A stretch of 15,101 nucleotides of DNA from NCBI GenBank assembly GCA_023432655.1, contig JAEYUK010000084.1, forward strand, positions 1 through 15,101. Reading direction: 5' to 3'. Source of the stretch: Pseudomonadota bacterium. Lineage in GTDB: Bacteria > Bdellovibrionota > Bacteriovoracia > Bacteriovoracales > Bacteriovoracaceae. Both the position numbers and the translations under genes were made by a program. The notes below the pieces were generated by a model. The model saw only the letters and a program-made list of their open reading frames with translations. It was not told the DNA's origin and made no database searches. Shown here one piece after another: positions 7,647 to 14,321 of the stretch; position 1 is the stretch's first letter, and every line of letters starts with the position of its first letter.

Positions 7647-7676
7647 CCATACATAGCCATACCTAGCCACACCATT
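7647..7676. repeat. Three 10-bp direct repeats upstream of the DUF4160-RHH pair
   Basis: Tandem units CCATACATAG, CCATACCTAG and CCACACCATT (the third only half conserved), with a period of 10 bp, close to one helical turn. They start 31 bp upstream of the GTG at 7616, where an RHH repressor would be expected to bind. A good operator candidate, but not proven. Confidence 0.45.
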
Positions 7677-7775
7677 GAAATAACTGAAGAAATTGGAAAT
7701 GCCTGAATTTAAGCGGCAAAGCAAGAAATCAAATTACGATAAAACCTTAACTTCAAAATCGACACGAAAAGTGAA

Positions 7776-7790
7776 AAGGTAGCGTCTACT
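7776..7790 (+). repeat. Dispersed palindromic repeat, copy 2 (degenerate)
   Basis: AAGGTAGCGTCTACT, identical to the core except that the last C of the right arm is lost. Same orientation as copy 1, so the two copies bracket the DUF4160-RHH pair in direct orientation. It lies about 80 nt past the GT4 gene stop, beyond the terminator. Confidence 0.75.
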
Positions 7791-7803
7791 TATTCAACAT
7801 CCT

Positions 7804-7841
7804 CAAAAAAAAAGAGGGCGAAAACTTCGTTTTCGCCCTCT
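7804..7841 (-). terminator. Strong intrinsic terminator of the GT4 gene
   Basis: A perfect 13-bp stem (AGAGGGCGAAAAC and its complement, 7813-7841) closes a TTC/GAA triloop. On the minus strand it is followed directly by nine Ts. It lies 30 nt past the minus-strand glycosyltransferase stop at 7871. Confidence 0.93.
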
Positions 7842-7870
7842 CAAGCTCAGCCATTTATATTCTTAAAAGC

Positions 7871-8989
7871 TCAAATAATTTCTGAGCTTATTATCCCATA
7901 CTTGGTTAAAATTTCTTTCAACTGATTATTCTGCGAATCCGCACTGTACTTCTTCGCCGTCTCCCGATTCTTTGTCTTAACCTCTTGGTACAAGGACTGA
8001 TCAAAGAGCCGTTCCATTTTTGAGATGAGTTCCTCTTTGGTGATCTTCTCCATCACAAGCTCTCTCCCCGCCCCTTCGATAATTTCACTCGCTCCTACCG
8101 TATACGTCGCAATCGCTGGAATGCCACAATACATGGCCTCAAGCACACTCCGCCCAAACTCTTCAATATGGGCCGGGAGGACAAAGGCATCTAAGAGGTA
8201 AAAATAATTCTTCACATCCATAAGAGTCGGAGCGAAAGTCCCGCGCTCTGAGATCATATCCTTAAATTTCTGATCGACGTTTCCGCCGCCCACAAAGAGA
8301 TAGGCTTCGGGATGAGTCTTTTGAATTTCTTTAAAGGCTTCAATAAGCATCCCGAGATTTCGTTTCTTATAGTTCCCCGAAGTCACAAGACCAAAAACGA
8401 AAGCGGCCTGAGGAATGCCGAGTTTTTCCCGCCACTCTTTTTTTATTTCATCCGGGTTTGGGGCGGTGAACTTCGAAAGATTCACTTCCGGATAAATCAC
8501 CACTGCATTCTTAGGATCGAGATTAAATCTCCTAACCAGATCATTTTTCATCATCTCTGAATTACACACGAGTAGTCGGTATGAGCCCTGAGTGAAAATG
8601 GCAGAATGAATTTTCCCTACTTCATGCTCTGGTGGGAGTGGCCTCTTCTCAATTAACTCATGCGCAAGATGCACGCAGTTATGAATATAAAGCACATCCT
8701 GGTGAAGAATATCGCCGTGACCCACCACCAATTTCGGTTGGTGTTTTTTAATCCAGCGGTCCACCATAATTTGGTAGAAGCGGCGACGAAAATAACCCGA
8801 GATAGGCCACTGAAAAGTTTTAACCGGGATACCCTGAAATTCCTTAATCATCGGCACGTTCATCGTCTCCGCAATGGCGTAAGACTCAAAGCCCAGCTCT
8901 TTAAAAAAGCGCAGCTCTTGTAAAACTTTTTTTGGCACTCCGGAAGCTGTGTCCCGAAGATCCTTTCTTGAAATTAATACTTTATCCAT
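7871..8989 (-). CDS. GT4-family glycosyltransferase (GT-B fold)
   Basis: A 372-aa protein. The C-terminal domain carries EEFGRSVLE (276-284), the E-x7-E donor-binding signature of GT4 enzymes, followed by AMYCGIPAIATYTVGASEII. A Rossmann start, FGLVTSGNYKKRN (199-211), opens the second domain, and LFVGGGN lies at 231-237. The N-terminal domain includes VVGHGDILHQDVLYIHNCVH (88-107). GT4 enzymes are cytoplasmic or membrane-associated retaining transferases, often building LPS core, O-antigen or capsule from nucleotide sugars; the donor is not readable here. The gene stands alone, ending at a strong terminator, with a dispersed repeat copy about 22 nt upstream of its ATG. Nearby wec genes suggest a shared cell-surface glycan role, though a strong terminator and a separate module lie between. 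No clear Shine-Dalgarno precedes the ATG. Confidence 0.9.
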   Translation of the reverse strand: MDKVLISRKDLRDTASGVPKKVLQELRFFKELGFESYAIAETMNVPMIKEFQGIPVKTFQWPISGYFRRRFYQIMVDRWIKKHQPKLVVGHGDILHQDVLYIHNCVHLAHELIEKRPLPPEHEVGKIHSAIFTQGSYRLLVCNSEMMKNDLVRRFNLDPKNAVVIYPEVNLSKFTAPNPDEIKKEWREKLGIPQAAFVFGLVTSGNYKKRNLGMLIEAFKEIQKTHPEAYLFVGGGNVDQKFKDMISERGTFAPTLMDVKNYFYLLDAFVLPAHIEEFGRSVLEAMYCGIPAIATYTVGASEIIEGAGRELVMEKITKEELISKMERLFDQSLYQEVKTKNRETAKKYSADSQNNQLKEILTKYGIISSEII

Positions 8990-9011
8990 AGAAGAATACT
9001 AATATTGTTAG

Positions 9012-9030
9012 AAAGGTAGCGTCTACCTTT
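9012..9030 (+). repeat. Dispersed palindromic repeat, copy 3
   Basis: AAAGGTAG-CGT-CTACCTTT, perfect 8-bp arms. It lies 22 nt upstream of the GT4 ATG (minus strand), so it would be in that gene's 5' leader or promoter. With copy 2 it brackets the GT4 gene in direct orientation. Confidence 0.85.
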
Positions 9031-9099
9031 TCGACGTAAACTTTAACTATACTTGGATTGGGATATTGATTAAAATGGAATTGGAAATAACCAGGCGAT

Positions 9100-9119
9100 A
9101 AGGAGGCGGCTACCTCCTT
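9100..9119. repeat. Palindrome related to the dispersed repeat
   Basis: AAGGAGG-CGGCTA-CCTCCTT, perfect 7-bp arms with a 6-nt centre. It shares a GCG/GCTACC-like centre and outer AAGG/CCTT with the dispersed repeat and could be a divergent member. The AGGAGG has no start codon at usable distance, so it is not a ribosome site. Confidence 0.5.
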
Positions 9120-9346
9120 CTCTGAACTCACCAAATCATTCTTAAAATCACAGCAAGCTGTAATAAAAGAATGACAAGAATGAGAGACCTGGATATCTCC
9201 TCCATGAAAACCTCACAAGTAAGGGCGTCTTAATGGAAGAACTCACAGAAGAGATCGCAACTTACCCTCTCACCACTTTCACTGTCATGAATTGCAATTA
9301 ACTGAATGGGATTCTTTTCTTTTCCGAAATCGAGGAAGAAACAAGA

Positions 9347-9410
9347 AGGAGCAAGAAGGTAGCGTATACCTTTTGGTTTACCAAAAGGTATACGCTACCT
9401 TCTTGCTCCT
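9347..9410. repeat. Perfect 30-bp inverted repeat with 4-nt loop, a head-to-head pair of the dispersed repeat
   Basis: Arms 9347-9376 and 9381-9410 are exact reverse complements around TTTA. Each arm contains one copy of the dispersed repeat in the variant GGTAGCGTATACC (9356-9374 and its mirror 9383-9401). It lies 17 nt past the stop of the minus-strand HTH gene. In RNA it would form a very stable hairpin and may end that transcript, although the following minus-strand tract is only U-rich (TTCTTGTTTCTTCC). Confidence 0.92.
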
Positions 9411-9427
9411 ACCTATTTGCTAAATTC

Positions 9428-9880
9428 TTATTTGTAATACAAAACTTTGATATCCATCACCTGAGAGTCCGCCTTGTCCCAATTCTCCTGATGCTCCAAA
9501 GCCTTTTCTATCCATCGCTCTTTCTTAGCGAAGTAACTCGCTTTAAGACCCTTAATTATCGCCATCCGCTGCTCACGATTAAGTTGAGTCGCCTCCAGAG
9601 AATTACCTTCCCACCCTCTGATTGTTCCTTCACTCACTTCTAACAGTTGGGCCATCTCATGTGGAGAATATTCCATGAACTTCCGGATGAAATACAGTTG
9701 TCCACCCGTGTAGGCATAGGTGTAGGTGAGAAGACTCCACGCAACTCGGTCCGCGAGTTCCTCGATGTTAACGTCCAAAAGCTTGGTGCCTCGGTCGTTC
9801 ACTTTGAAAATGGCGATGGGTAAGAGAACCGGAAAGCTGAAACCTCGATAAACAAAATTCTCAACGATCTCTTGATGCAT
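9428..9880 (-). CDS. Small XRE-like helix-turn-helix protein
   Basis: A 150-aa protein. Residues 71-91 (YSPHEMAQLLEVSEGTIRGWE) read as an XRE-type helix-turn-helix: the SPHEMAQLL helix, a VSEGTIRGWE recognition helix and the usual W-E ending. The N-terminal 65 residues (FVYRGFSFPVLLPIAIFKVN, then an acidic helix) resemble no domain I can name; the C-terminal part is helical and charged. Likely a DNA-binding regulator, acting in the cytoplasm. It follows the 596-aa secreted-protein gene after a 32-nt gap, so the two are probably co-transcribed. The AGAGG 5 nt before the ATG is a good Shine-Dalgarno, but it and the ATG lie in a perfect hairpin (9875-9899), suggesting translational control or an autoregulatory operator. 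It could be an antitoxin-like regulator; no toxin partner is recognisable. Confidence 0.75.
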   Translation of the reverse strand: MHQEIVENFVYRGFSFPVLLPIAIFKVNDRGTKLLDVNIEELADRVAWSLLTYTYAYTGGQLYFIRKFMEYSPHEMAQLLEVSEGTIRGWEGNSLEATQLNREQRMAIIKGLKASYFAKKERWIEKALEHQENWDKADSQVMDIKVLYYK

Positions 9881-9899
9881 AAGAACCTCTCTTATGCAT
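9875..9899 (-). promoter_or_regulatory. Hairpin/palindrome covering the HTH gene start
   Basis: Arms ATGCATAAGA (9875-9884) and its exact complement (9890-9899) enclose a 5-nt loop. On the minus strand, part of the Shine-Dalgarno (GAGG) lies in the loop and the ATG start in the 3' arm. An imperfect hairpin (about 9904-9926, 7 of 8 pairs) holding the upstream stop codon lies just before it. Confidence 0.55.
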
Positions 9900-9912
9900 T
9901 TTAGCTTGGGAA

Positions 9913-11703
9913 TTATTCCAAAGCTAGTTTCAAGAGATCTTCATTCAGCGCTCCGCGACCTTCACAAGAAAGGGTATTCATGAGCGTAATGATTTCGTCA
10001 GCTTCACCTTTAACTTCTTTAAAGTCGCGCACCTGGTTCTTTAGGGAGTTATGCTTGTGTCCTATGCGTGAGGAAGTTCCAAAACACAACCGTTGTACTT
10101 CAGGATAATCAAGTCGATTAATCACTTTATCAAAAGTAATACAGTAATTCCTTCCGGCTTCGGCGTGCACGAGTCCATTATACCAGGCACTCCACGTCTG
10201 ACGAAGTTGGTTACAAACATCCACGACCGTCCCTTTATGAACTTCCGCATGCTCGCGTCCTTCTTCGAGTTGGTAGCGATCCGCAAATCGTAAAATATCT
10301 TTCTTAGTGAGGTTACCTGAGACTCCGATGGTCTTTTTAATTTTACTAATTCTTTGCTCCACCTGCTTCTTTCGGGAAAAGAAGTTATTGTAGTCCTTAT
10401 GAGCATCCTCTTGCTTTACTCGTAACCACGACTCAGCAAGACCCTTCATCTTCATCACCACCATATACTTAAAGCTTTCAAAAATTGAATCCTGAACTGA
10501 CTGGTGACTGCGAATAATTTCTGAATACTCGATATTAAAGCCGTCACTCTTCATCTCATTTAGGTAAGTGATCTTCGCCTCAATGACTTTAATTTGAGTC
10601 TCCACTTCCTTTTTATCTTTCTGCCACTTCTCGAAGGCCAGGACATCCGGCTGTTTTGCGACTTTTTCTTCTAGTTGCGAGAGACCGGCCCCCGACATCG
10701 CCTGAACTTTGGTTAGCCATCTGGATGCGAGATCTTTACACTTCGAGGCTTCAATCGCTGTCAGTGATTGATTGAGGTTATTAAAGAAATAGTTCTTCTC
10801 TAGCTCCATGCGGAACTTATTATCTTTAAAAGTTACTTCGTAGTTATCCCAGATGCGGTCAACTAAGTTATACCCCAAAGGTCCATCAGACTTATTTGCG
10901 AAGGCTTCAATATAAGAGCAGGCTTCCAGCGTATCTCTTTTAAAAGTCTCATTTAAAAAGCCGAGGCGTGCTTCATCTTCTTTCGCAATTTTTAATTTCT
11001 GAATAAGATCGGAATCAGGCTTTGCTGGCTCCGAAGAAAGGATAACGTCTAAGAGTTTTTCTTTATCTTCCAGTTCCTGCTCAATTTGGGTGAAGCGGTT
11101 TAATTCCAGGTCATCGATGGAATTCTTAATAAGATCCAGGTTATAAAAAGAACATGAGTTTTTAATAAAGGCATTACTCTGTTCCGGATCACGCATATTG
11201 ATCGTTCTATTCTGGAAAAAGGAAATAAGAGACTTCACCGCCGCTCCACCCAGAGCAGATCCTAAAACCCATGGCATCGCCGAAGTTCCGCCATATAAGG
11301 CGAGAAAAGGCGTGATCCCGGTGACCACATCAAGGAAAGTATCCACGTACCCTAGGAAACCTGAAAGCTCCTCTCCACAAGAAGAATCCTTAAGCATCGA
11401 ACCGATGGTATCAAGCTGAGTCACGGCCTTTAGAGCGAGGGCCTCTTTGTCTCCGTCAGGATCATTTAGGATATCGCCGTTTTTTGCGACCTGTTCGGCA
11501 ATACTTTTTAGTTCAGAGTTAGCGTTATTAACCGACTCCTCGAAGGCCTTACAGCGAGAGCTTAGAGAAACTTGTACCGCAAGCTTAGAAGCCGCCACCC
11601 GAAGATCAGTGAGCTTCGAATTCGTGAGCGGACAGCTTTGCTGGGCCCATGTGGTTTGGATAAACAAAATGCCTAGGAGTGAGAAGGAGATAATTTTTTT
11701 CAT
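9913..11703 (-). CDS. Secreted 596-aa helical protein of unknown function
   Basis: I do not recognise this family. Residues 1-20 (MKKIISFSLLGILFIQTTWA) are a clear Sec signal peptide with cleavage likely after A20, so the protein is exported to the periplasm, outer surface or medium. Residues about 116-163 are hydrophobic and glycine/alanine-rich (FLDVVTGITPFLALYGG, SALGGAAVKSLISFF) and could insert in a membrane as one or two segments. The rest is mostly charged helix with coiled-coil-like stretches (about 205-260 and 345-400) and several cysteines (C24, C51, C109, then others), suggesting disulfides. The ATG at 11703 follows a good -24/-12 promoter so closely that the mRNA may be leaderless. 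Downstream lies the HTH gene, probably in the same operon. Predatory or surface-attack roles would be speculation. Confidence 0.8.
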   Translation of the reverse strand: MKKIISFSLLGILFIQTTWAQQSCPLTNSKLTDLRVAASKLAVQVSLSSRCKAFEESVNNANSELKSIAEQVAKNGDILNDPDGDKEALALKAVTQLDTIGSMLKDSSCGEELSGFLGYVDTFLDVVTGITPFLALYGGTSAMPWVLGSALGGAAVKSLISFFQNRTINMRDPEQSNAFIKNSCSFYNLDLIKNSIDDLELNRFTQIEQELEDKEKLLDVILSSEPAKPDSDLIQKLKIAKEDEARLGFLNETFKRDTLEACSYIEAFANKSDGPLGYNLVDRIWDNYEVTFKDNKFRMELEKNYFFNNLNQSLTAIEASKCKDLASRWLTKVQAMSGAGLSQLEEKVAKQPDVLAFEKWQKDKKEVETQIKVIEAKITYLNEMKSDGFNIEYSEIIRSHQSVQDSIFESFKYMVVMKMKGLAESWLRVKQEDAHKDYNNFFSRKKQVEQRISKIKKTIGVSGNLTKKDILRFADRYQLEEGREHAEVHKGTVVDVCNQLRQTWSAWYNGLVHAEAGRNYCITFDKVINRLDYPEVQRLCFGTSSRIGHKHNSLKNQVRDFKEVKGEADEIITLMNTLSCEGRGALNEDLLKLALE

Positions 11704-11714
11704 GCCTTAAGATG

Positions 11715-11731
11715 AGCAAGTCAGGTGCCAA
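11715..11731 (-). promoter_or_regulatory. Sigma-54 (-24/-12) promoter of the 596-aa protein gene
   Basis: On the minus strand, TTGGCAC (11731-11725), five bases, then TTGCT (11719-11715). This is the consensus TGGCAC-N5-TTGCW with the invariant GG-N10-GC spacing. The predicted transcription start is at about 11704, directly before the ATG at 11703. Sigma-54 promoters need an enhancer-binding activator; I see no clear activator site upstream. Confidence 0.7.
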
Positions 11732-11881
11732 CATTGGGCAACCTTAAGGGCCGAAAGTGTCGAAGTTTTAGACAATCTATGTGTTCTTCGTCTGGCCATT
11801 AAACAGCTAAGGATTTAATTAAAACTTTGTCTCACATATTCCGATGTTTGAGATTCAGACTGCTTTTAAGGAGCAAAAAAA

Positions 11882-12100
11882 ATGAAACCAACGGAAGCCC
11901 TGGCCTCTCTTTACCAAGTGATCCACCAAACTTCAGGTCCTGTAGATGCTAAGTACATGCTCTCCGATACAATGTTTAAAATCATCACTGATCTTCATAA
12001 CGAAGGTGTTCCGGTCACGGCCCACACCATCGAAGAAAGGCTCCTTAAATTCACTCAGGATTTCATGCAGGCGTCTCATCGAAAAACTGAAGCTGCATGA
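11882..12100 (+). CDS. 72-aa conserved-looking protein, paralogue of the one at 14513
   Basis: Unrecognised family. It is predicted to be all-helical, without signal peptide or membrane segment. It aligns end to end and gap-free with the 72-aa protein at 14513 (about 24 identical positions of 72), sharing SLE/ALA..LY, GP..AK, SD, EG..V.A, DF.Q..H. The pattern helix - GP - helix - EG.V.A - helix could be a small protein- or DNA-binding module, but no motif decides. A strong Shine-Dalgarno (AAGGAG, 8 nt before the ATG) supports real expression. Its TGA overlaps the ATG of the methyltransferase gene (ATGA), so the two are translationally coupled. A promoter should lie in 11704-11881, which also holds the divergent sigma-54 promoter; I could not place one with confidence. 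Confidence 0.8.
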   Translation: MKPTEALASLYQVIHQTSGPVDAKYMLSDTMFKIITDLHNEGVPVTAHTIEERLLKFTQDFMQASHRKTEAA

Positions 12101-12741
12101 CTAAATTTGATAAGACCTATTGGGAAAAAAATTACTCCGATCCCATGTCGATGGACGGTATCGGAAACGCTAAAGAGCACACCCGCTACTTAAAATCCTT
12201 TCTTGACGTTGAACAGGTCCAGATCACGTCCATTGTTGATCTGGGCTTTGGCTACGGTCATCTTTTTCGGGAGATGCTCAAGGCGTTTATTCCCTATAAG
12301 GCGGTGGGTATTGAGCCTTCGCCTTACGCTTTTAAAAAGGCCAGGCCCGATAAGCTCAGACCCGTGGAATCGACCGATTTAAAACTCTACGAAGAAGACC
12401 TCGTGAGCTGGTGCCGGAAAGAGAGAAAAAACAATACTTTCGATCTGGGGATTTGCACTTCGGTCTTTCAGTATTTATCTGATAAAGAATTAAAAGAAGT
12501 CCTCCCGATCATCGCCCAGAGAGTGCGCTACCTCTATCTCACTGTTCCCACTGATGTGGAACTTGGTCGCCAGGTTTCGGAACTGGATTTTAAAGATGAG
12601 TACGCGATTCACCGAAGCCGCGAAAAGTATCAGCGCCTTCTCCGACCGCACTTCACCTTTGTCTCTTCCCGCGTTCTAGAAAGTAAGCACTTCTTCGATG
12701 AAGAAAGCACCCTCTTCACCGATTTATTATTCAGGTATTAA
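12097..12741 (+). CDS. Class I SAM-dependent methyltransferase
   Basis: A 214-aa protein. Motif I is SIVDLGFGYGHLFREML (45-61), the SAM-binding glycine loop. VGIEPSPYAFKKA follows, with acidic E73 at the end of strand 2 that would bind the ribose hydroxyls. FDLGICTSVFQYLSDKEL is the motif-4 strand-and-helix region, and LYLTVPTDVE is a later strand. The N terminus FDKTYWEKNYSDP is common in stand-alone methyltransferases of sugar or small-molecule pathways. It is cytoplasmic; the substrate is unknown. It is coupled by ATGA overlap to the 72-aa gene and followed 40 nt later by the secreted deacetylase gene. Fold confidence is high; substrate not determinable. Confidence 0.88.
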   Translation: MTKFDKTYWEKNYSDPMSMDGIGNAKEHTRYLKSFLDVEQVQITSIVDLGFGYGHLFREMLKAFIPYKAVGIEPSPYAFKKARPDKLRPVESTDLKLYEEDLVSWCRKERKNNTFDLGICTSVFQYLSDKELKEVLPIIAQRVRYLYLTVPTDVELGRQVSELDFKDEYAIHRSREKYQRLLRPHFTFVSSRVLESKHFFDEESTLFTDLLFRY

Positions 12742-12781
12742 AGTCCTCAAGTATTTTTTTCTTTTTCCGACAAGAGACAGC

Positions 12782-13585
12782 GTGAAAAAACTATTATTTG
12801 CAACCCTTAGTGTTCTAATACTCCCAACGGCGACTCATGCTGCTTGTCCTGACGGCAAGACTTATCCCGTGCATTTCACTTTCGACGACGGTCCTCATTT
12901 GACCCTCACACCCAGGGTATTGGATGTCCTGAAAGAAGAAGGCGTTCCTTCGACCTTTTTTGTCTTAGGGAAGCACTTTGCAGGTGGAAGAGCTAAGGCC
13001 GAAAATAGGCCGAAGTTTGCTCTTCTTGATCGCATGAAAAAAGAAGGTCACCGCATTGGATCTCACACTTGGGAGCATATTAATCACCCGCAGTTTTCGG
13101 CCGCGAAAGTCAAAGAAAACATCATGAAGCCGAATCCCATCTTGAAAGAATATCTTTCTCCGGTTCTGCGCCTTCCTTACGGTGGTGGATCATTCCGCTC
13201 TTCAAATCCTACCACTCAGGCAAAGAACGATATGGTGATGAGAACGGTAAAGAATGCGGGCTTTACTCATGTGGGCTGGGACATTGATACCAATGACTGG
13301 GATGCTAAAAAACGTCCGACTCTCTTACCCACTATGCTAAGAGATATCTGTCGCCAAAAAGGCGGTGTGGTACTTTTCCACGACATTCAAAAATTTACCG
13401 TCGATAATCTTCGTGACTGGATTCGGGCGATTAAAAGAGAAGGCCATACTTTTAAACCGATGGAACACTTTATTCCAAGAGCGGCGGAACCTCTTCCACC
13501 GGAAGCTTGTGAAGAAGATAGCTTTAGGCCCGTTAAGGCCCTTCGAAAAGAAGTGGACGACGTTCTAGAAATGATTGAAGAATAA
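12782..13585 (+). CDS. Secreted polysaccharide deacetylase (NodB/CE4 family)
   Basis: A 267-aa protein from GTG 12782. I chose this start because it gives a clean signal peptide (MKKLLFATLSVLILPTATHA, cleaved before ACPDG). The in-frame ATG at 12698 would add 28 residues before the signal peptide and overlap the methyltransferase gene by 44 nt. All CE4 motifs are present: TFDDGP (33-38, catalytic Asp and metal Asp), SHTWEH (94-99, metal His pair), RLPYGGG (130-136), WDIDTNDW (166-173) and VVLFH (196-200, catalytic His). CE4 enzymes remove acetyl groups from N-acetylglucosamine or N-acetylmuramic acid in peptidoglycan or other glycans, in the periplasm or outside. The acidic C-terminal tail (about 240-267) is not part of the core. 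Substrate unknown; peptidoglycan is plausible in a Gram-negative. Confidence 0.9.
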   Translation: MKKLLFATLSVLILPTATHAACPDGKTYPVHFTFDDGPHLTLTPRVLDVLKEEGVPSTFFVLGKHFAGGRAKAENRPKFALLDRMKKEGHRIGSHTWEHINHPQFSAAKVKENIMKPNPILKEYLSPVLRLPYGGGSFRSSNPTTQAKNDMVMRTVKNAGFTHVGWDIDTNDWDAKKRPTLLPTMLRDICRQKGGVVLFHDIQKFTVDNLRDWIRAIKREGHTFKPMEHFIPRAAEPLPPEACEEDSFRPVKALRKEVDDVLEMIEE

Positions 13586-13598
13586 TTAGGAATAACTT

Positions 13599-14216
13599 AT
13601 GAAAACAATATCGACTCTTGCCCTTGCCTCACTTTTTATCACCTCGGTTGCTTGCGCTCAAGCTCCAGTGTTCACCACTCTAAGCTCCAGCGGCAAAGAT
13701 GTCTTTGCGGGTGTAAAAAAAGAAGCTAAAGGCATGGAACCTGAAACTTATCTTCTGCAAGTGAATAAAGATCTCACTTCAAACAAGATCGCTCTTCCGA
13801 CAGAACTTTCTCACCGGGAAGTCGTGGCGCTCTTTCCAGCTGAAAAAAATCAACTGGTGGTGATGAGCCAAAGGACTGTAGAACAAGGCGATAATCCACA
13901 ATTTCATAGCTATAATCCTGCGAAGAAAGAATGGAAAAAACTCGCTGAAGTTCAGTGCATGACTTTTGCCAAACTAAAAGTAGAAAAGTCTTCTGTCACC
14001 GTTAATTGCCTTGAAACAAATGAGAAAGGCGATGAAGTTGAAACTCAGAAGAAGGTCGTCCTAAAAGACGTCGTTTTAACGAAACCCGGCGACATCTCAC
14101 TTCCGCTGGCGAAAGTAGAAGACAAATCCCTTAAAGCGGAACTTGTTGGCGACTCTTTCGAGTGGAAAGAACTCAAAGTCGGCCATGACAAGAAAGAGAA
14201 AGTCTTTCGTCCGTAA
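13599..14216 (+). CDS. Exported protein of unknown function, 205 aa
   Basis: I do not recognise the family. The N terminus MKTISTLALASLFITSVACA is a Sec signal peptide, probably cut after ACA (A20). The Cys at 19 gives only a poor lipobox (SVAC), so a lipoprotein is possible but less likely. The mature part is lysine-rich with short beta-like stretches (LVVMSQRTV, SSVTVNCLET, VVLKDVVL), suggesting a beta-sheet periplasmic domain. AGGA 8 nt before the ATG is a good ribosome site. It lies 13 nt after the deacetylase stop, so one operon is likely and a shared cell-envelope role is inferred. Its stop codon TAA overlaps copy 5 of the dispersed repeat, which may end the transcript. Confidence 0.75.
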   Translation: MKTISTLALASLFITSVACAQAPVFTTLSSSGKDVFAGVKKEAKGMEPETYLLQVNKDLTSNKIALPTELSHREVVALFPAEKNQLVVMSQRTVEQGDNPQFHSYNPAKKEWKKLAEVQCMTFAKLKVEKSSVTVNCLETNEKGDEVETQKKVVLKDVVLTKPGDISLPLAKVEDKSLKAELVGDSFEWKELKVGHDKKEKVFRP

Positions 14217-14234
14217 GGTAGCGTCTACCTTTTT
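14215..14234 (+). repeat. Dispersed palindromic repeat, copy 5, overlapping a stop codon
   Basis: AAGGTAG-CGT-CTACCTT followed by TTT. The first AA belongs to the TAA stop of the 205-aa gene (14214-14216). A short stem plus T-run in the sense direction makes a weak intrinsic terminator plausible. Confidence 0.85.
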
Positions 14235-14321
14235 GCAATCGTGAAGTAATTCAAGTGTATTGGGTGAATATTCTAGTTATTTTCATCACCTTAAACTAAT
14301 GAACCTCTTTAAGAGGTTTAT

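Larger units (their letters stand above)
9001..9427. other. Gene-free stretch of 427 bp, rich in inverted repeats
   Basis: Between the GT4 start and the HTH gene stop I find no supportable gene, only tiny frames such as 22 codons from 9233. It holds dispersed repeat copy 3 (9012-9030), a related palindrome (9100-9119) and the 64-bp perfect hairpin (9347-9410). The 9120-9346 part shows nothing I recognise; it may be decayed sequence or an unrecognised small RNA. Confidence 0.6.

Noticed and set aside
7867..7889. Hairpin AAGCTCA/TGAGCTT around the GT4 stop codon
   Set aside because: Only 7 bp with a long loop and no T-run; the terminator at 7813-7841 explains transcript ending.
9233..9301. 22-codon frame MEELTEEIATYPL... 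in the gene-free stretch
   Set aside because: Too short, no good ribosome site, no recognisable similarity.
10093..10406. Frames at 10093-10293 (plus) and 10122-10406 (minus)
   Set aside because: Both lie inside the 596-aa secreted-protein gene in other frames and look like shadows.
12698..12781. Upstream ATG (12698) as start of the deacetylase
   Set aside because: It would place 28 residues before a clean signal peptide and overlap the methyltransferase gene by 44 nt; GTG 12782 fits a secreted CE4 enzyme.
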